The translations under genes and the position numbers were made by a program. 64,000 nucleotides of DNA, taken from Clostridia bacterium. Its GTDB lineage: Bacteria > Bacillota > Clostridia > TANB77 > CAG-508. Position 1 is the first letter of the stretch. Every line of letters starts with the position of its first letter. Positions 51,085 to 59,851 of this stretch are shown here, piece after piece. Under the pieces are notes generated by a model. The model saw nothing but the letters and a program-made list of their open reading frames with translations, ran no database searches and was not told the origin of the DNA. The DNA lies in NCBI GenBank assembly GCA_017517685.1, contig JAFWYK010000009.1, forward strand, positions 62,001 to 126,000. Reading direction: 5' to 3'.

Positions 51085-52416
51085 ATGAGTCAATTAAATA
51101 AAAATAGTAATGAAAGATTAGCTGACGCACAAAGACTTTCTAACCTTTTCAATGAAGTAAAAGATATACGATATGGTAGAGCAATGCCAAAAGAAGATCC
51201 GGTTAAACCGGAAATTAAATTCAATCGTATATGTGTTGTAGATCATAGATTTAATGCAGTTGGAGCAATTCTTGGAGCTTTATTTGTTATAATGTTCTTT
51301 ATGGGAATACAAAATAATTCAGCTATAGCATCAACACAAAGAGATAAAGTAGCACTTAATAAATTTGAACCAAATAATAATCCATTAGATATGATTGCGA
51401 TTATTTCAGATAATATGAGTGAACTTACTACTAAAGAGATATTAGTACAGGAAATTGAAGTAGCATACAACACAGAAGTTATAGAAACAAACCTTTTACC
51501 TAAGGATGAAGAAAAAGTAATTCAAGAAGGTGCAAACGGAATAATAGAAAAAACATTAATTAGAACGTATTCTAATAATGCTTTAATCGAAGAAAATGTT
51601 ATTAATGAATATAGAAAAACAGAACCAATCGTTAAAAAAGTTGAAATTGGTACTTCAGAGTTTTTAGCAGAGTATGGATTACATATTGGTGATAATGTTT
51701 ATACAAAAGTAGATACAAATATGCATGCTCAAGCAGATGGAGAATCTGCTACAATAGCAATTGTATATCAATATATAGACCTTAAATTAGAAGGCGAAAA
51801 TGAAGAATGGTGTAGAGTTTCAATTGGTGGTATAGATGGTTATATTAAAAAAGAAAATCTAACAAGCGAACATTTAACTCCTGGAATTACAAATAGATCT
51901 AGAATTAAAAAGATGCAATTATCATTAAATCCTGATATGGCAGTAAATACAGTTAGTGGATTAACAAAAGAAGAATTTATTAAAGTATTTGATAGTAATT
52001 CTGGTGATAGATACGAAATATTTAAAAATAACGCAGAATTCTTCTATGAAATGGAACAAAAATATAAAGTAAATGGATTGTTCGTAGCTGCAATTGGTAT
52101 TCACGAAAGTAATTGGGGTACATCAACAATTGCTCAAGAGAAAAGAAACCTATTTGGATATGGTTCATATGATGCATCAGCATATGATTCATCAGTTACA
52201 TTTGAAAGCTATAGATATGGAATAGAACTTGTTACTAAAGCACTAGCAAAATATTATTTAAATGAAGCTGGAACAATAGTTAATGAAAATGATGTAGCAA
52301 GCGGAGTATACTATAATGGTCCTACAATAAAAGGTGTAAATGTTAGATATGCAAGCGACCAAGAGTGGTCAAATAAAGTGTTTGAAATTATGAAAGCACT
52401 ATATAATAATTTATAA
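51085..52416 (+). CDS. Membrane-anchored SH3 / glucosaminidase wall hydrolase (VirB1-like role)
   Basis: 443 residues, AGGAGG upstream. A cytoplasmic N-terminus of ~55 residues is followed by one membrane helix (~60-78, AVGAILGALFVIMFFMGIQ) and a linker. A bacterial SH3 domain spans ~210-270 (VYTKVDTNMHAQADGESATI). The C-terminal glucosaminidase domain runs from ~300 to 443, with AAIGIHESNWGTSTIAQEKRN (catalytic Glu in HESNWG) and NLFGYGSYD. Such an enzyme cuts peptidoglycan and would open the wall for the secretion machine, as VirB1/CwlT proteins do. Its long inside tail is unusual and could dock to the T4SS base. Confidence 0.85.
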   Translation: MSQLNKNSNERLADAQRLSNLFNEVKDIRYGRAMPKEDPVKPEIKFNRICVVDHRFNAVGAILGALFVIMFFMGIQNNSAIASTQRDKVALNKFEPNNNPLDMIAIISDNMSELTTKEILVQEIEVAYNTEVIETNLLPKDEEKVIQEGANGIIEKTLIRTYSNNALIEENVINEYRKTEPIVKKVEIGTSEFLAEYGLHIGDNVYTKVDTNMHAQADGESATIAIVYQYIDLKLEGENEEWCRVSIGGIDGYIKKENLTSEHLTPGITNRSRIKKMQLSLNPDMAVNTVSGLTKEEFIKVFDSNSGDRYEIFKNNAEFFYEMEQKYKVNGLFVAAIGIHESNWGTSTIAQEKRNLFGYGSYDASAYDSSVTFESYRYGIELVTKALAKYYLNEAGTIVNENDVASGVYYNGPTIKGVNVRYASDQEWSNKVFEIMKALYNNL

Positions 52417-52434
52417 TCTAAAAGGATTGATGAA

Positions 52435-53268
52435 GTGAAAACAAAAGAGAAAAAAGGAATTAATGTATATGTAGTAATAGTAATTAATTTAATTTTACTT
52501 GCTATAGCTATCGTATCGTATAATTACATATATCAAGTAGAGCTTACTAAACAATCTTATGCTGAAGAAGTTGAGAATTTTGTCAAACAAAATGAAGAAC
52601 CAGTGTTTAAGATTGGAAAGATAATGCTTTATAGTAGTGCTTATGCTGTAGATAATAGTGAAAATGGTAAATTACAAGATATTGATATCAGTCAATTCAC
52701 AGATATTGTAGTATATGTGGATAATGGGGTTGAAAATGGAGAATTAAATCCAGAAAATACTATAAGTGAAATTTTTGTTGATAATATTAAAATGACTTCA
52801 GAAACACAAACTGGAGAGAAAATCATTAATTATAAAAATCCGGAAAAATGTGGAAAGTATGAAGAACTTGAAAATTATAAAGCGGATGGAATTCTATATA
52901 GAGTAGTTAATACAAATAGTAAAAATGATGATGCTATATACGATGAACCAGTATTTTATACAGATTGCTCAAACCCTATATCACTTGGATATATAAATAA
53001 GAATGTTTTAGAAAATTGTGCAGTATCTAGCACTGGTGGATCAATATCATTTGATGGATCAATATTAAAGGGGGCAAATATTGATTTAGATACACTAAAA
53101 ACACAAATAATGTTTACAGTACATGTTAAGAATAATTATAATGAAGAATTTATATGTAATTTGACTATTGACAATGATTTAAATACAGAAGCAAGAGAAA
53201 TTGACTCAGGATATTTATTAAAAGTTTTAACAGATCATGAATTTAAATTTTTAAAAGTTTCAGAATAA
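52435..53268 (+). CDS. One-TM exported protein, paralogue of 53927-54652
   Basis: GTG start with AAAGGATTGATG upstream. 277 residues: one membrane helix (~10-32, NVYVVIVINLILLAIAIVSY) and an outside beta-rich domain. KIGKIMLYSSAYAV...FTDIVVYVDN and SSTGGSISFDGSILKGANIDLDTLKTQIMFTVHVKN align with VSKILLVSTV...VNDVYMYIDK and SNSGGIAGFRFALEELGT in the protein after tadA. No family recognised. It is co-directional with, and 18 bp after, the glucosaminidase gene. Confidence 0.6.
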   Translation: MKTKEKKGINVYVVIVINLILLAIAIVSYNYIYQVELTKQSYAEEVENFVKQNEEPVFKIGKIMLYSSAYAVDNSENGKLQDIDISQFTDIVVYVDNGVENGELNPENTISEIFVDNIKMTSETQTGEKIINYKNPEKCGKYEELENYKADGILYRVVNTNSKNDDAIYDEPVFYTDCSNPISLGYINKNVLENCAVSSTGGSISFDGSILKGANIDLDTLKTQIMFTVHVKNNYNEEFICNLTIDNDLNTEAREIDSGYLLKVLTDHEFKFLKVSE

Positions 53269-53271
53269 TGA

Positions 53272-53300
53272 AATAGCGAACTTATAGTTCGCTATTTTTT
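53272..53300 (+). terminator. Terminator after the glucosaminidase operon
   Basis: AAATAGCGAAC pairs with GTTCGCTATTT around a 5-nt loop, followed by T. Confidence 0.85.
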
Positions 53301-53333
53301 ATGTCTAAAAATTAGATAAACTGCTGCGGCTAC

Positions 53334-53362
53334 TTGATTTTAGAAGAATAATTAAGTATAAT
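53334..53362 (+). promoter_or_regulatory. Promoter of tRNA-Arg(CCT)
   Basis: TTGATT, 17 bp, TATAAT. Confidence 0.75.
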
Positions 53363-53373
53363 AAATGTGTAAT

Positions 53374-53449
<76 letters not shown>

Positions 53450-53472
53450 TATTAAATTAGGAGTTTAATTTA

Positions 53473-53946
53473 ATGGAAGAAAAATTTATGAAAGAAGCAC
53501 TAAAAGAAGCAAAGAAAGCTTTGGATAAAGAAGAAGTTCCAGTAGGTGCTGTAATTGTAAAAGATGGAAAAATAATAGCAAGAGCACATAATACAAAAGA
53601 ATCAAAAAATGATTCTACATGTCATGCTGAAATTTTAGCTATTCAAAAAGCTTGTAAAAAACTTGGGGCTTGGCGACTTTTAGATTGTGAGATGTATGTA
53701 ACGTTAGAACCTTGTTCTATGTGTGCAGGTGCTTTAATAAATTCTAGAATAAAAAAATTGTATATTGGAGCTGATGATGCAAAAACAGGAGCATGTGGTT
53801 CTGTTTTAAATTTATTAGGAGATTATAAATTTAATCATACAATTGAAGTTAAGAAATATATATTAAAAGAGGACTCAGAAAAATTACTTAAAGAATTTTT
53901 TAAATTTTTAAGGGAGAGAAATAAGAGTGAAAAAAAATCTGTTTAA
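53473..53946 (+). CDS. tadA: tRNA-specific adenosine deaminase TadA
   Basis: 157 residues. The zinc/catalytic motif HAE at 51-53 and PCSMC at 80-84 (Cys81, Cys84) are intact, with MYVTLEPCSMCAGAL and the KTGACGS loop of TadA. The enzyme converts A34 to inosine in tRNA-Arg(ACG); that tRNA is at 4530-4606 in this window. The start has AGGAG a little far upstream (~11 nt). It overlaps the next gene by 20 nt and lies before the SRP RNA and dnaX as in many Firmicutes. Confidence 0.96.
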   Translation: MEEKFMKEALKEAKKALDKEEVPVGAVIVKDGKIIARAHNTKESKNDSTCHAEILAIQKACKKLGAWRLLDCEMYVTLEPCSMCAGALINSRIKKLYIGADDAKTGACGSVLNLLGDYKFNHTIEVKKYILKEDSEKLLKEFFKFLRERNKSEKKSV

Positions 53947-54652
53947 AAAATGTTTATTCTTTATAACATTAGCAGTAATTTTCATGGTTGTAATTTCTAT
54001 TATGATTAAGTATGAAGTAGAAGGAGAAAAAGTTCTACCATATTCAGTCAGTAAGATATTATTAGTTAGTACAGTAGATGGCAAAAATAATCCAACTAAC
54101 GATGCAATATGGAATATAGGAATCAAACAAGTTAATGATGTCTATATGTATATTGACAAGACTATGGATACTAAGGCTACAATTAAAGAAGTAAAATTTG
54201 AAAACTTTGTAATAACAGACGTGCCAGAAATTGGAAAATTGAAACTACTAAGACCAACTGGAGAAATTTCTAATTTATATACTTATAGTGAACAAGATTA
54301 TTTAGATAAAGCTATAGTATATCAAGGTGAAGTAATTGATGATCTAAAGTCATTAGAAATATCAAATTCAGGTGGTATAGCTGGTTTTAGATTTGCACTT
54401 GAAGAGCTTGGAACATTTACATCAAATGAGAATATAGAAATAACTTATGACGGGAAACTACTTTCTAATTTAGGAGTAACAATTGATCAAATAGAATTTA
54501 AAGTTTCTTTTGATATTATAATAACAACATCAGAAGATGTAAGTTTTAAAGGAACAATTAATTTAGATATGCCTGTCGAAACTGTAATTGAAGAAGGCTC
54601 ATCAAGTAGAGAAATAACAGATTTTTCAAATGTAATTTTTAAAAGAATTTAG
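53927..54652 (+). CDS. One-TM exported protein, paralogue of 52435-53268
   Basis: GTG start inside the end of tadA, AGGGAGAG upstream. 241 residues: basic start, one membrane helix (~8-28, CLFFITLAVIFMVVISIMI), outside beta-rich domain. The stretch SNSGGIAGFRFALEELGT and VSFDIIITTSEDVSFKGTIN align with the protein before the tRNA. I do not know the family. The pair flank tRNA-Arg(CCT) and tadA, suggesting an old duplication. Confidence 0.6.
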   Translation: MKKNLFKKCLFFITLAVIFMVVISIMIKYEVEGEKVLPYSVSKILLVSTVDGKNNPTNDAIWNIGIKQVNDVYMYIDKTMDTKATIKEVKFENFVITDVPEIGKLKLLRPTGEISNLYTYSEQDYLDKAIVYQGEVIDDLKSLEISNSGGIAGFRFALEELGTFTSNENIEITYDGKLLSNLGVTIDQIEFKVSFDIIITTSEDVSFKGTINLDMPVETVIEEGSSSREITDFSNVIFKRI

Positions 54653-54685
54653 AACATAAAATTTTTAAAATAGATTGAAAAACTA

Positions 54686-54714
54686 TTGCAAAATAAGGAA
54701 ATCCATTATATAAT
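54686..54714 (+). promoter_or_regulatory. Promoter of SRP RNA
   Basis: TTGCAA (54686-54691), 17 bp, TATAAT (54709-54714). Confidence 0.75.
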
Positions 54715-54730
54715 TTGTAAAGAAAATTGA

Positions 54731-54850
54731 GTGGCTTTTCTTAAGGAAGGTATGCTTCAATAAAAAGCTATGAATCTCGTCAGGTTCGGAAGAAAGCAGC
54801 GATAAGTAGTGTATTATGTGATTTCGCATGCCTTCCTTAAGGGAAGCCAT
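54731..54850 (+). ncRNA. ffs: Signal recognition particle RNA, small bacterial type
   Basis: Contains the SRP signature GTCAGGTTCGGAAGAAAGCAG (loop that binds Ffh, one G-A change from the usual GGAAGGAAG). The two ends pair over 19 bp (54732-54750 with 54831-54849). At ~120 nt it is the short type, lacking the Alu domain of Bacillus. Lies between tadA and dnaX, a common Firmicutes location. Confidence 0.95.
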
Positions 54851-54885
54851 TTTGCATAAGATAAATAAATTTAAAGGAGGTAAAT

Positions 54886-56508
54886 ATGGCATATACTGCT
54901 CTATATAGAAATTTTAGACCGTTAAAATTTTCAGATATGGTAGGACAAGAACATATAACTAAGACACTTAGAAATCAAGTTATGTCTGGAAGAGTAGGAC
55001 ACGCATACCTTTTTAATGGTGGTAGAGGAACAGGAAAAACTACATCAGCTAAAATATTAGCAAGAGTTGTTAACTGTTTAAATCCAGTTGAAGGAGAACC
55101 ATGTAATGAATGTGAAATCTGTAAAGATATTTTAGATGGATCATTAACAGACGTAGTTGAGATGGACGCTGCATCAAATAATGGTGTAGATGATATTAGA
55201 TCAATTAGAGAGGAAGTTAATTTTTTACCAACTAAAGCAAAATACAGAGTATATATAATAGATGAGGTTCATATGCTTTCACCAGGAGCATTTAATGCTC
55301 TACTTAAGACATTAGAGGAACCACCATCACATGTTAAATTTATTTTAGCAACAACAGAACCACAAAAATTACCAACAACAATTCTTTCAAGATGTCAAAG
55401 ATTTGATTTTAAAAAAATTCCAGAAAATGACATAGTAAAGAGACTAAAGATAATTTGTGAAAGTTCTGATATTAAAATTGATGAAGAAGCATTAAAAATT
55501 ATGGCTGTATTATCAGAAGGTCATATGAGAGATGCAATTAGTATCTTAGAAAGATGTAGCCAAGAAAATACAGAAAAGATATCATCTGACGAAGTAAAAG
55601 AACTTGTTGGTCTTCCTAGTTTAGTTCATATTAATAAGCTAGCAAGAGGAATATTAGAATATGATACAATTGGTGCTTTAGCTGCAGTAGATGATGTATT
55701 AGAAGATGGAAAAGATTTATATAATTTCTTATGGGAAGTTATTAAATATTTTAAAGATATACTAGTTTATAAAACAACAAATAATTTAAAATTATATTCA
55801 GATGCTGAGATAGTTGAAATTAAAAGATTAGCTGATATTACAGAAGAACAAAGATTACTTGACATTGTATATCTATTATCAGAATTAGAAGCTGATATTA
55901 AATGGTCTTCACAAAAAACAATTATGTTCCAAACAGGAGTAATTAAGGCTTGTAGAAAAGAGACAGCGAGTTCAACATCAACAAGTTATTCTGGTGGTAC
56001 TTCTTTAGAAAAACGTTTAGAAATCTTAGAAAATAAACTTGCTAATATGAAGATAGGTCAAGATTCAACTATTGCAATGCAAGAACTTGAAAATGGAATA
56101 GTAGAAGCTCCAAAAGTAGTTGCAGCTCCAAGAGAAAAGAAAGAAACAAAACAAGTTCAAGGTGTTCCAAGTAACACTCAAGAGATTTGGAAAAGAGTTA
56201 TTGATGCAGTTAAAAATGGTGGTAAATTAAGATTATTTACAGCATTAATAAATTCTAGAATAAATGTACTAAATGATTTGATTTGGGAAATTGAATTCCC
56301 AAATGGTATTACATCATTTAATCAAAAAATATTAGATGACGTAACAAATCAGAATGAAATTATTAAAGAAATCTTTAAATTAACAGGTAAACAAATTAAT
56401 TTAAGATTTAAAGATGGTAAAGCACAAAATAAACCATCAGGTGGAGCGTCACCAGAAAAACCAAAAGAAGTTAAAGATTTAGGTTTTGAAATAAATATTA
56501 TTGAATAA
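54886..56508 (+). CDS. dnaX: DNA polymerase III subunits gamma/tau
   Basis: 540 residues with AAAGGAGG before the ATG. Walker A GGRGTGKT at 45-52, zinc module with CLNPVEGEPCNECEIC (~65-80), Walker B YIIDEVHML near 125, and sensor ATTEPQKLPTTILSRCQRF. The C-terminal tau part is short. It is the clamp-loader ATPase of the replisome. First of the dnaX-ybaB-recR set. Confidence 0.97.
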   Translation: MAYTALYRNFRPLKFSDMVGQEHITKTLRNQVMSGRVGHAYLFNGGRGTGKTTSAKILARVVNCLNPVEGEPCNECEICKDILDGSLTDVVEMDAASNNGVDDIRSIREEVNFLPTKAKYRVYIIDEVHMLSPGAFNALLKTLEEPPSHVKFILATTEPQKLPTTILSRCQRFDFKKIPENDIVKRLKIICESSDIKIDEEALKIMAVLSEGHMRDAISILERCSQENTEKISSDEVKELVGLPSLVHINKLARGILEYDTIGALAAVDDVLEDGKDLYNFLWEVIKYFKDILVYKTTNNLKLYSDAEIVEIKRLADITEEQRLLDIVYLLSELEADIKWSSQKTIMFQTGVIKACRKETASSTSTSYSGGTSLEKRLEILENKLANMKIGQDSTIAMQELENGIVEAPKVVAAPREKKETKQVQGVPSNTQEIWKRVIDAVKNGGKLRLFTALINSRINVLNDLIWEIEFPNGITSFNQKILDDVTNQNEIIKEIFKLTGKQINLRFKDGKAQNKPSGGASPEKPKEVKDLGFEINIIE

Positions 56509-56529
56509 AATTTTAGGAGGATATAAATT

Positions 56530-56874
56530 ATGAGTAGAAGAGGTGGATTCCCAGGAGGAATGGGAGGCTTCGGAGGAATGAATATTAATCAATTAATGAA
56601 AGAAGCTAAAAAAATGCAAGCTGATATGGAGAAATCTCAAGAAGAATTAGGGTCAAGAGAGTTTGAAACAACAGCTGGTGGTGGAGCAGTATATGTAAAA
56701 GTTACTGGAAATAAAGTAATTAAAGAAATTAAATTACAAAAAGATGTTGTAGATCCAGATGATGTTGAAATGCTACAAGATTTAATATTAACATCAGTAA
56801 ACGAAGCTTTAAGAAAAGTTGATGAAGCACAAGCAGCTCAACTTGGAAAATACAATATACCAGGATTAATGTAA
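56530..56874 (+). CDS. ybaB: YbaB/EbfC nucleoid-associated protein
   Basis: 114 residues. Gly/Met-rich start ([14 protein letters not shown]), then [39 protein letters not shown] and [17 protein letters not shown], all typical of the YbaB family. It binds DNA as a dimer and always accompanies dnaX and recR. Confidence 0.96.
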   Translation: MSRRGGFPGGMGGFGGMNINQLMKEAKKMQADMEKSQEELGSREFETTAGGGAVYVKVTGNKVIKEIKLQKDVVDPDDVEMLQDLILTSVNEALRKVDEAQAAQLGKYNIPGLM

Positions 56875-56902
56875 TAAAAATACTAAAGTAAGAGGTACAA
56901 GG

Positions 56903-57502
56903 ATGTCATACTATTCACCTTCAATTGAAAAATTAATCGAGAGCTTTGAAAAATTACCAAGTATTGGCCACAAAACAGCTCAAAGATTAGCTTTTTATAT
57001 GCTTGATTTAAGCTTAGAGGAAGCTGAAGAATTTACTAATTCAATATTAAATGCAAAGAAAAACTTACATTTTTGTTCAAAATGTTTTAATATTTCTGAT
57101 ACTGATCCATGTAATATATGTGGTAATGTAAAAAGAGATCAATCATTAATATGTGTTGTAGAAGATGTAAGAGATGTTATTGCTATGGAAAGAACACATG
57201 AATTTAAAGGAGTATACCATGTTTTACATGGCTCTATTTCTCCGATGAATGGTGTTGGACCAGATGATATTAAAATTAAAGAATTGCTAACAAGAGTTAT
57301 GGATGGATCTGTTCAAGAAGTTATTCTAGCAACAAATCCAAGAGTTGAAGGAGAAGCAACATCAATGTATATATCTAAACTTTTAAAACCATTAGGAGTA
57401 AAAACTACTAGAATTGCTAGAGGAATTCCTATTGGTGGAGATTTAGAATATACTGATGAAATTACTCTTACAAAGGCATTGGAAGGAAGAAGTGAAATAT
57501 AA
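56903..57502 (+). CDS. recR: Recombination protein RecR
   Basis: 199 residues. N-terminal HhH ([20 protein letters not shown]), a zinc finger with [16 protein letters not shown], a Toprim domain starting [15 protein letters not shown], and C-terminal [20 protein letters not shown]. Works with RecF and RecO in loading RecA at gaps. AAGAGG upstream is modest. Confidence 0.97.
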   Translation: MSYYSPSIEKLIESFEKLPSIGHKTAQRLAFYMLDLSLEEAEEFTNSILNAKKNLHFCSKCFNISDTDPCNICGNVKRDQSLICVVEDVRDVIAMERTHEFKGVYHVLHGSISPMNGVGPDDIKIKELLTRVMDGSVQEVILATNPRVEGEATSMYISKLLKPLGVKTTRIARGIPIGGDLEYTDEITLTKALEGRSEI

Positions 57503-57559
57503 TTATTAAAAATATATTATATTGTTACTTATTCAAACTCGTTTTTAAGGAGAGTCATT

Positions 57560-58513
57560 ATGCAAAAAAATAAGAAAATAGTTATTTTAGGTGGAGGAAC
57601 AGGAACTTCATTTGTATTAAAAGGATTAAAATATTTCCCTGTAGATATTACAGCGGTAATTACTGTTTCTGATAATGGATCAAGTACAGGAAGATTAAGA
57701 AAAGAATTTTCTACACCAGCAGTTGGTGATATTAGAAAAGTATTAAGTAATTTATCAACTTTACCTGATGAAGTAAGAGATGTAATGGAATATAGATTAT
57801 CTACATATAGTGAGCTAAATGGTCACGCCCTAGGTAATTTGATATTAACATCTTTAATTAGGGAAACTGGTAGCTTGCAAACAAGTATAAAATATTTAAG
57901 TAAAATTCTAGACGTAAAACATAAAGTTTTACCACTTTCTGAAGATTGCTTAACATTAATGGGTGAGACTTTAGAAGGTGATGTTATTGAAGGTGAAGAA
58001 GAAATAACAAAGGCTAATAGAAAATATAAAAAATTCTTCTATAAAGAAGAACCACATGTTCTTCCAGAAGTATTTGATGCTATTGCTGAAGCTGATTTAA
58101 TAATATTAAGTATGGGAAGTTTATATACTTCAGTAATGCCACATATTATTTGTAAGGATGTAGCAGATGCTATAGCTAAAGCAAAAGCGAAAGTATTATA
58201 TATTTGTAATGCTATGACACAACCAGGTGAGACTGATGGATTTGGTGTTTCTGATCACGTAAATGTATTAGAACAATATTTAGGTAAAGATGCAATAGAT
58301 GTTGTTGTAGCAAGTAATACTATTATTTCAGAAGCTATGCTAAAAAAATATGAAACTGAAGAACAAAAAGATCCGGTGCCTATTGATTATGAAAATATTA
58401 GAAAAGGAAAATACGAACTTATAGAAGATGATTTATTAACGACAACAGATGGAACAATTAAACATAATAGTTTGAAATTAAGTTCAGTTATATTTAGTTA
58501 TTTAATGAGATAG
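57560..58513 (+). CDS. yvcK: YvcK-family gluconeogenesis factor
   Basis: 317 residues. N-terminal VILGGGTGTSFVLKGLK, SDNGSSTGRLRKEF, PAVGDIRKVL, and GHALGNLIL; later LSMGSLYTSVMPHI and CNAMTQPGETDGF. All are CofD/YvcK landmarks. The family is linked to cell shape and carbon metabolism in Bacillus. It lacks the usual rapZ and whiA neighbours here. Confidence 0.94.
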   Translation: MQKNKKIVILGGGTGTSFVLKGLKYFPVDITAVITVSDNGSSTGRLRKEFSTPAVGDIRKVLSNLSTLPDEVRDVMEYRLSTYSELNGHALGNLILTSLIRETGSLQTSIKYLSKILDVKHKVLPLSEDCLTLMGETLEGDVIEGEEEITKANRKYKKFFYKEEPHVLPEVFDAIAEADLIILSMGSLYTSVMPHIICKDVADAIAKAKAKVLYICNAMTQPGETDGFGVSDHVNVLEQYLGKDAIDVVVASNTIISEAMLKKYETEEQKDPVPIDYENIRKGKYELIEDDLLTTTDGTIKHNSLKLSSVIFSYLMR

Positions 58514-58521
58514 TATTTTAA

Positions 58522-58581
58522 GAACTCTAGAAAAATCTAGAGTTCGTTTTTCTTAGAGATATTTAATCCCTAAGAAAAACG
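58522..58581 (+). terminator. Terminator of yvcK and a second inverted repeat
   Basis: GAACTCTAGA (58522-58531) pairs with TCTAGAGTTC (58536-58545), then GTTTTT. Overlapping it, CGTTTTTCTTAG (58545-58556) and CTAAGAAAAACG (58570-58581) form another perfect 12-bp pair. Confidence 0.8.
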
Positions 58582-58607
58582 ATAAAAAAGCTCTTTTTGA
58601 AACATAA

Positions 58608-58733
58608 AAAATATTAATAAGTGTTGTATCAAATATATTGTTAATTTCAGCACTAGTTATAGTAGTTGCTAATATAGTAATATTTATATCAAGAAAAGTT
58701 ATTTTTAAAAAAGATAATGAATAATAAAAATAA
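58608..58733 (+). other. Possible single-TM peptide remnant
   Basis: A 42-codon open stretch reads ...SNILLISALVIVVANIVIF..., a good membrane helix with a basic end (SRKVIFKKDNE). It has no ATG and no ribosome binding site; the only possible start is TTG 58638. It may be a decayed small gene. Confidence 0.2.
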
Positions 58734-58762
58734 GAACTCTTAGCTATATAGTTAAGAGTTCT
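58732..58762. terminator. Bidirectional terminator before small minus-strand gene
   Basis: AAGAACTCTTA pairs with TAAGAGTTCTT; flanked by A and T runs. Its stem repeats the GAACTCT sequence of the yvcK terminator. Confidence 0.8.
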
Positions 58763-58987
58763 TTATTTTTTAAATTCATCTTTTTTTAATTTGTTTAATT
58801 TTTTATTAATTATTGATAATTGGAAGTTAGCAAAAAAACCATTTTTTTCCATAACAGACTCTTTTTCTTTAAGTAATTCTAATGCTTTTTGTCTATTTTC
58901 TTCAGTAATTTCAAAAAGAATTCTAGCTTTATCCATGTTTTCTTTAAATAGTGTTTCGTAATCTTTTTTGTCACCATATAGGCCCAT
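58763..58987 (-). CDS. Small charged helical protein, unknown
   Basis: 74 residues, AAAGGAGG 7 nt before the ATG. All-helical and charged (KDYETLFKENMDKARILFEI, ENRQKALELLKEKESVMEK), with no membrane segment. I do not recognise the family. A well-formed ribosome binding site and terminator support a real gene. Confidence 0.75.
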   Translation of the reverse strand: MGLYGDKKDYETLFKENMDKARILFEITEENRQKALELLKEKESVMEKNGFFANFQLSIINKKLNKLKKDEFKK

Positions 58988-59038
58988 AAAAGTACCTCCT
59001 TTAATTTAAAAGAAGTATATTATATTTTAATAATAAAG

Positions 59039-59743
59039 TCAATTAGACTCTTTTAAATAGTCCATTATACCGGAATAGATACTCCATGCTAGTTGATTTT
59101 GATAAGAATCGTCTTGAAGCAGTTTATTTTCTTTATCATTTGATAAAAAGCCACATTCGATTAGAACGAATGGAATTTTTATGTTTTTTGCAAGAAATAT
59201 ATCTGAGATTGGTTTTATAGTTCTATAGTTTGGAATATCTATATAGTTGTTTAAATTTTGCTGAACGTTACTTGCAATAATCTTGCTTATTTCATCATTT
59301 TCTTTATAAAATGTTTGCCATCCATAATACTTTGATTCGTTAAGTTTGTTCATATGAATTGATATAAATAATTCTGCATTTGTATTTTCTGAAATTTTTA
59401 GTCTATTTTTCATATCAGATATTTTTTTATCTTTTATAGATTTTGAATTAATTTCATATATGCCATTTTCATCTGAACGAGTGAGAATAATAGAGCAATT
59501 AGAAGCTTCAAGGAGATTTTGAAGTTTTTTGGTTATGGCTAAATTTAAAGAAGATTCAATAGATCCATCTTTTCCAGTTGCTCCACCATCGGGGAAACCA
59601 TGTCCTGCATCTAAGATGATTGTGTGGTTTGTTACTGGAAGTGAGTTTACTAGTATAGTAGTGGGTGAAATAGATGTTGAGAAGATAGAAATTAATATTG
59701 AAAATGATATAAAAAGAATTCTTTTTTTATTTAAAAATATCAT
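59039..59743 (-). CDS. cwlD: N-acetylmuramoyl-L-alanine amidase, CwlD type
   Basis: 234 residues. N-terminal membrane anchor or signal (~8-25). Amidase_3 zinc motifs: IILDAGHGFPDGGA (His), SIESSLNLAI (Glu), ISIHMN (His), and FVLIECGFLSN (catalytic Glu). The size and single-domain layout match CwlD, which removes peptides from muramic acid to make spore-cortex muramic lactam. That hints at a spore-forming ancestry, although a vegetative role is possible. AAAGGAG upstream. Confidence 0.88.
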   Translation of the reverse strand: MIFLNKKRILFISFSILISIFSTSISPTTILVNSLPVTNHTIILDAGHGFPDGGATGKDGSIESSLNLAITKKLQNLLEASNCSIILTRSDENGIYEINSKSIKDKKISDMKNRLKISENTNAELFISIHMNKLNESKYYGWQTFYKENDEISKIIASNVQQNLNNYIDIPNYRTIKPISDIFLAKNIKIPFVLIECGFLSNDKENKLLQDDSYQNQLAWSIYSGIMDYLKESN

Positions 59744-59793
59744 AAATTATTTCTCCTTTAGAAAGTATATGATAAAGACATTTTTTTATGAAA

Positions 59794-59820
59794 TAAAAAA
59801 AGTCTGACATTAGTCAGACT
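59794..59820 (-). terminator. Terminator of cassette gene at 60 kb
   Basis: AGTCTGAC (59801-59808) and GTCAGACT (59813-59820), followed on the minus strand by T7. Confidence 0.85.
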
Positions 59821-59851
59821 AGATGGTGGGGGATGCGGATAAAGTATTGAT

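Noticed and set aside
25402..53268. The secretion locus as an integrative conjugative element
   Set aside because: No relaxase, coupling ATPase, integrase, oriT-like dyad or att repeats are visible, and it is bordered by ordinary chromosomal genes. It may still derive from one.
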